Positions 33,048 through 34,175 of a stretch of 34,175 bases of DNA are shown one piece after another. The stretch lies in assembly GCA_019348355.1 (NCBI GenBank), contig JAHWJP010000012.1, forward strand, positions 1 to 34,175. Reading direction: 5' to 3'. The DNA is from Actinomycetota bacterium. Lineage in GTDB: Bacteria; Actinomycetota; Actinomycetes; Mycobacteriales; SCTD01. Position 1 is the stretch's first letter, and each line of letters opens with the position of its first letter. The notes below the pieces were generated by a model, which saw only the letters and a program-made list of their open reading frames with translations, ran no database searches and had not been told where the DNA came from. The translations under genes were made by a program, and so were the position numbers.

Positions 33048-33606
33048 GGCGGGCCTCCTGGGTAGGCGCGTGGTCAGGGTCCGCGGCGGAGGCGCCGCCG
33101 GTGTCGTCATCGCCGAGCAGGGCAGCAAGGGCGATGCGGCCCCGGGACAGGCGGGCTTTCACGGTCCCCTCCGGAACGCCTGCACGGCGGGCGATCTCGG
33201 CAACCGCCATCCCGCCCATGTGGTGCTGGACCAGGGCGGTGCGCTGCGCCTCGGGCAGTTGCCGCAACGCTGCGACGAGGACCATCGTCTGCGGGTCGGG
33301 GCCCGGCGTGGGGTCCGGCGCTCGGTCGGCGCGGCTGCGGGTCAGGGCGGTGCGGGTGCGGCGCCAGCGACTCACGGCGACCCGGTGCCCGACGGTCACC
33401 ACCCAGGCGCGCGGCTCGTCGTAGGTCGAGAGCTTCTCCCAGCGTGGCCAAGCCCGCACGAACGCCTCCTGCGCGCACTCCTCGGCCTCGGTGCGGTTGC
33501 CGGTGACGGCGTAAAGCTGTGCGACGAGACCGGGGAAGGTCGCGGTGTAGAAGTCGGCGAAGTCGCGCGTGGTGCTGTCGACCGCCTGGCTGCCTGCTGC
33601 GCTCAC
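33040..33606 (-). CDS. ECF RNA polymerase sigma factor, SigE-family type
   Basis: DFADFYTATFPGLVAQLYAVTGNRTEAEECAQEAFVRAWPRWEKLSTYDEPRAWVVTVGHRVAVSRWRR (region 2), LRQLPEAQRTALVQHHMGGMAVAEIARRAGVPEGTVKARLSRGRIALAALL (region 4). Confidence 0.95.
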   Translation of the reverse strand: MSAAGSQAVDSTTRDFADFYTATFPGLVAQLYAVTGNRTEAEECAQEAFVRAWPRWEKLSTYDEPRAWVVTVGHRVAVSRWRRTRTALTRSRADRAPDPTPGPDPQTMVLVAALRQLPEAQRTALVQHHMGGMAVAEIARRAGVPEGTVKARLSRGRIALAALLGDDDTGGASAADPDHAPTQEARHA

Positions 33607-33643
33607 GGCCCGCTCCCCATGCGGCCGGACGGCCGCTCACCCA

Positions 33644-33673
33644 TCACACGCGACGCCCGGCGGACAGGTTGCA
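33644..33673 (-). promoter_or_regulatory. Candidate ECF-type promoter upstream of the sigma factor gene
   Basis: Minus strand TGCAACC (33673-33667), 16-nt spacer, CGTGTGA (33650-33644); AAC core is typical of ECF -35 elements. Confidence 0.35.
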
Positions 33674-33677
33674 TGGT

Positions 33678-33962
33678 CTACCGGGGCAGTTCCACCGGCT
33701 CGTCCTCGCCGACGCGGTACGGCGGCCAGGCTCCCTGCGGTGCGGACACTGAGTCGAACCAGCGGTCCTGCGGCCGGGCCCCGGCCCGCTCCCCGGGTCC
33801 GCCGGCGTTGACGCCCATGCAGGTCGTCACGGCGACGACGCCGGCAATCAGGATGACCAGGGCTGCCGGTATGCCGCGGGGCAGGACAGTGGCCGCCAGC
33901 ACGAAGGCGGTCCCCGCCGCGATGCGGATCGCGACGTACGTCCACATCCTTTTCCGGGCCAT
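33678..33962 (-). CDS. Small two-TM membrane protein of unknown function
   Basis: MARKRMWTYVAIRIAAGTAFVLAATVLPRGIPAALVILIAGVVAVTTCMGVNAGG...; ATG 33962 with TACCGT 7 nt upstream. Confidence 0.65.
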   Translation of the reverse strand: MARKRMWTYVAIRIAAGTAFVLAATVLPRGIPAALVILIAGVVAVTTCMGVNAGGPGERAGARPQDRWFDSVSAPQGAWPPYRVGEDEPVELPR

Positions 33963-34031
33963 GACAGGCACGGTACGCCGGGACCGGCCGCCATGCAGAT
34001 CCGACCGATCGGCCGCACGTACCCTCGCGCC

Positions 34032-34175
34032 GTGGACCCGATGGAGCTCGAACAGGCGCTGCTGGGTGCGCCGTGCGAGCTGACCAGGGAGGACGTCGCC
34101 GCTGCCGTCGGGATCCCGGTGGAGCAGGCCACCGCCCTCTGGACGGCGATGGGGTTCGCCGAGGTCCCCACCGGG
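34032..34175 (+). CDS. N-terminus of probable adenylate/guanylate cyclase (regulatory domain), truncated by window edge
   Basis: VDPMELEQALLGAPCELTREDVAAAVGIPVEQATALWTAMGFAEVPTG resembles the N-terminal regulatory domain of actinobacterial class III cyclases; TACCCT 6 nt upstream of GTG. Confidence 0.6.
   Translation, partial: MDPMELEQALLGAPCELTREDVAAAVGIPVEQATALWTAMGFAEVPTG

Overview
This 34 kb window is a high-GC actinobacterial chromosome segment, mostly conserved core metabolism. In order it carries: a truncated secreted protein, a frameshifted RDD membrane protein, a DUF4190-like protein, purN-purH, a pentapeptide-repeat protein, folD-DUF3017, mdh, icd, a geranylgeranyl-reductase-type flavoprotein, trpS, a 2'-5' RNA ligase-like protein, YihY, a D-Ala-D-Ala carboxypeptidase, a small membrane protein, sdhCDAB, a Ser/Thr kinase, a stand-alone mutase large subunit, a YbdK ligase / M20 amidohydrolase / EamA transporter operon, a gamma-glutamylcyclotransferase, sodC, an LpdA-like flavoprotein, an acyl-CoA carboxylase locus (alpha, epsilon and beta) with an inserted beta-propeller lipoprotein, birA, an ECF sigma factor with a GerMN/Gmad2 membrane partner, and the start of a probable adenylate cyclase. 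I saw no rRNA, tRNA, CRISPR array, transposase or phage module. The observations most worth a second look are the sigma/GerMN-Gmad2 pair, the two opposite frameshifts in the RDD gene, the ligase/amidohydrolase/exporter module preceded by a G-quadruplex-prone tract and a 22-bp inverted repeat, the stand-alone mutase subunit, and a recurring TANNNT-N6-8-start pattern suggesting leaderless transcription. All calls are from reading the sequence; no database search was run.
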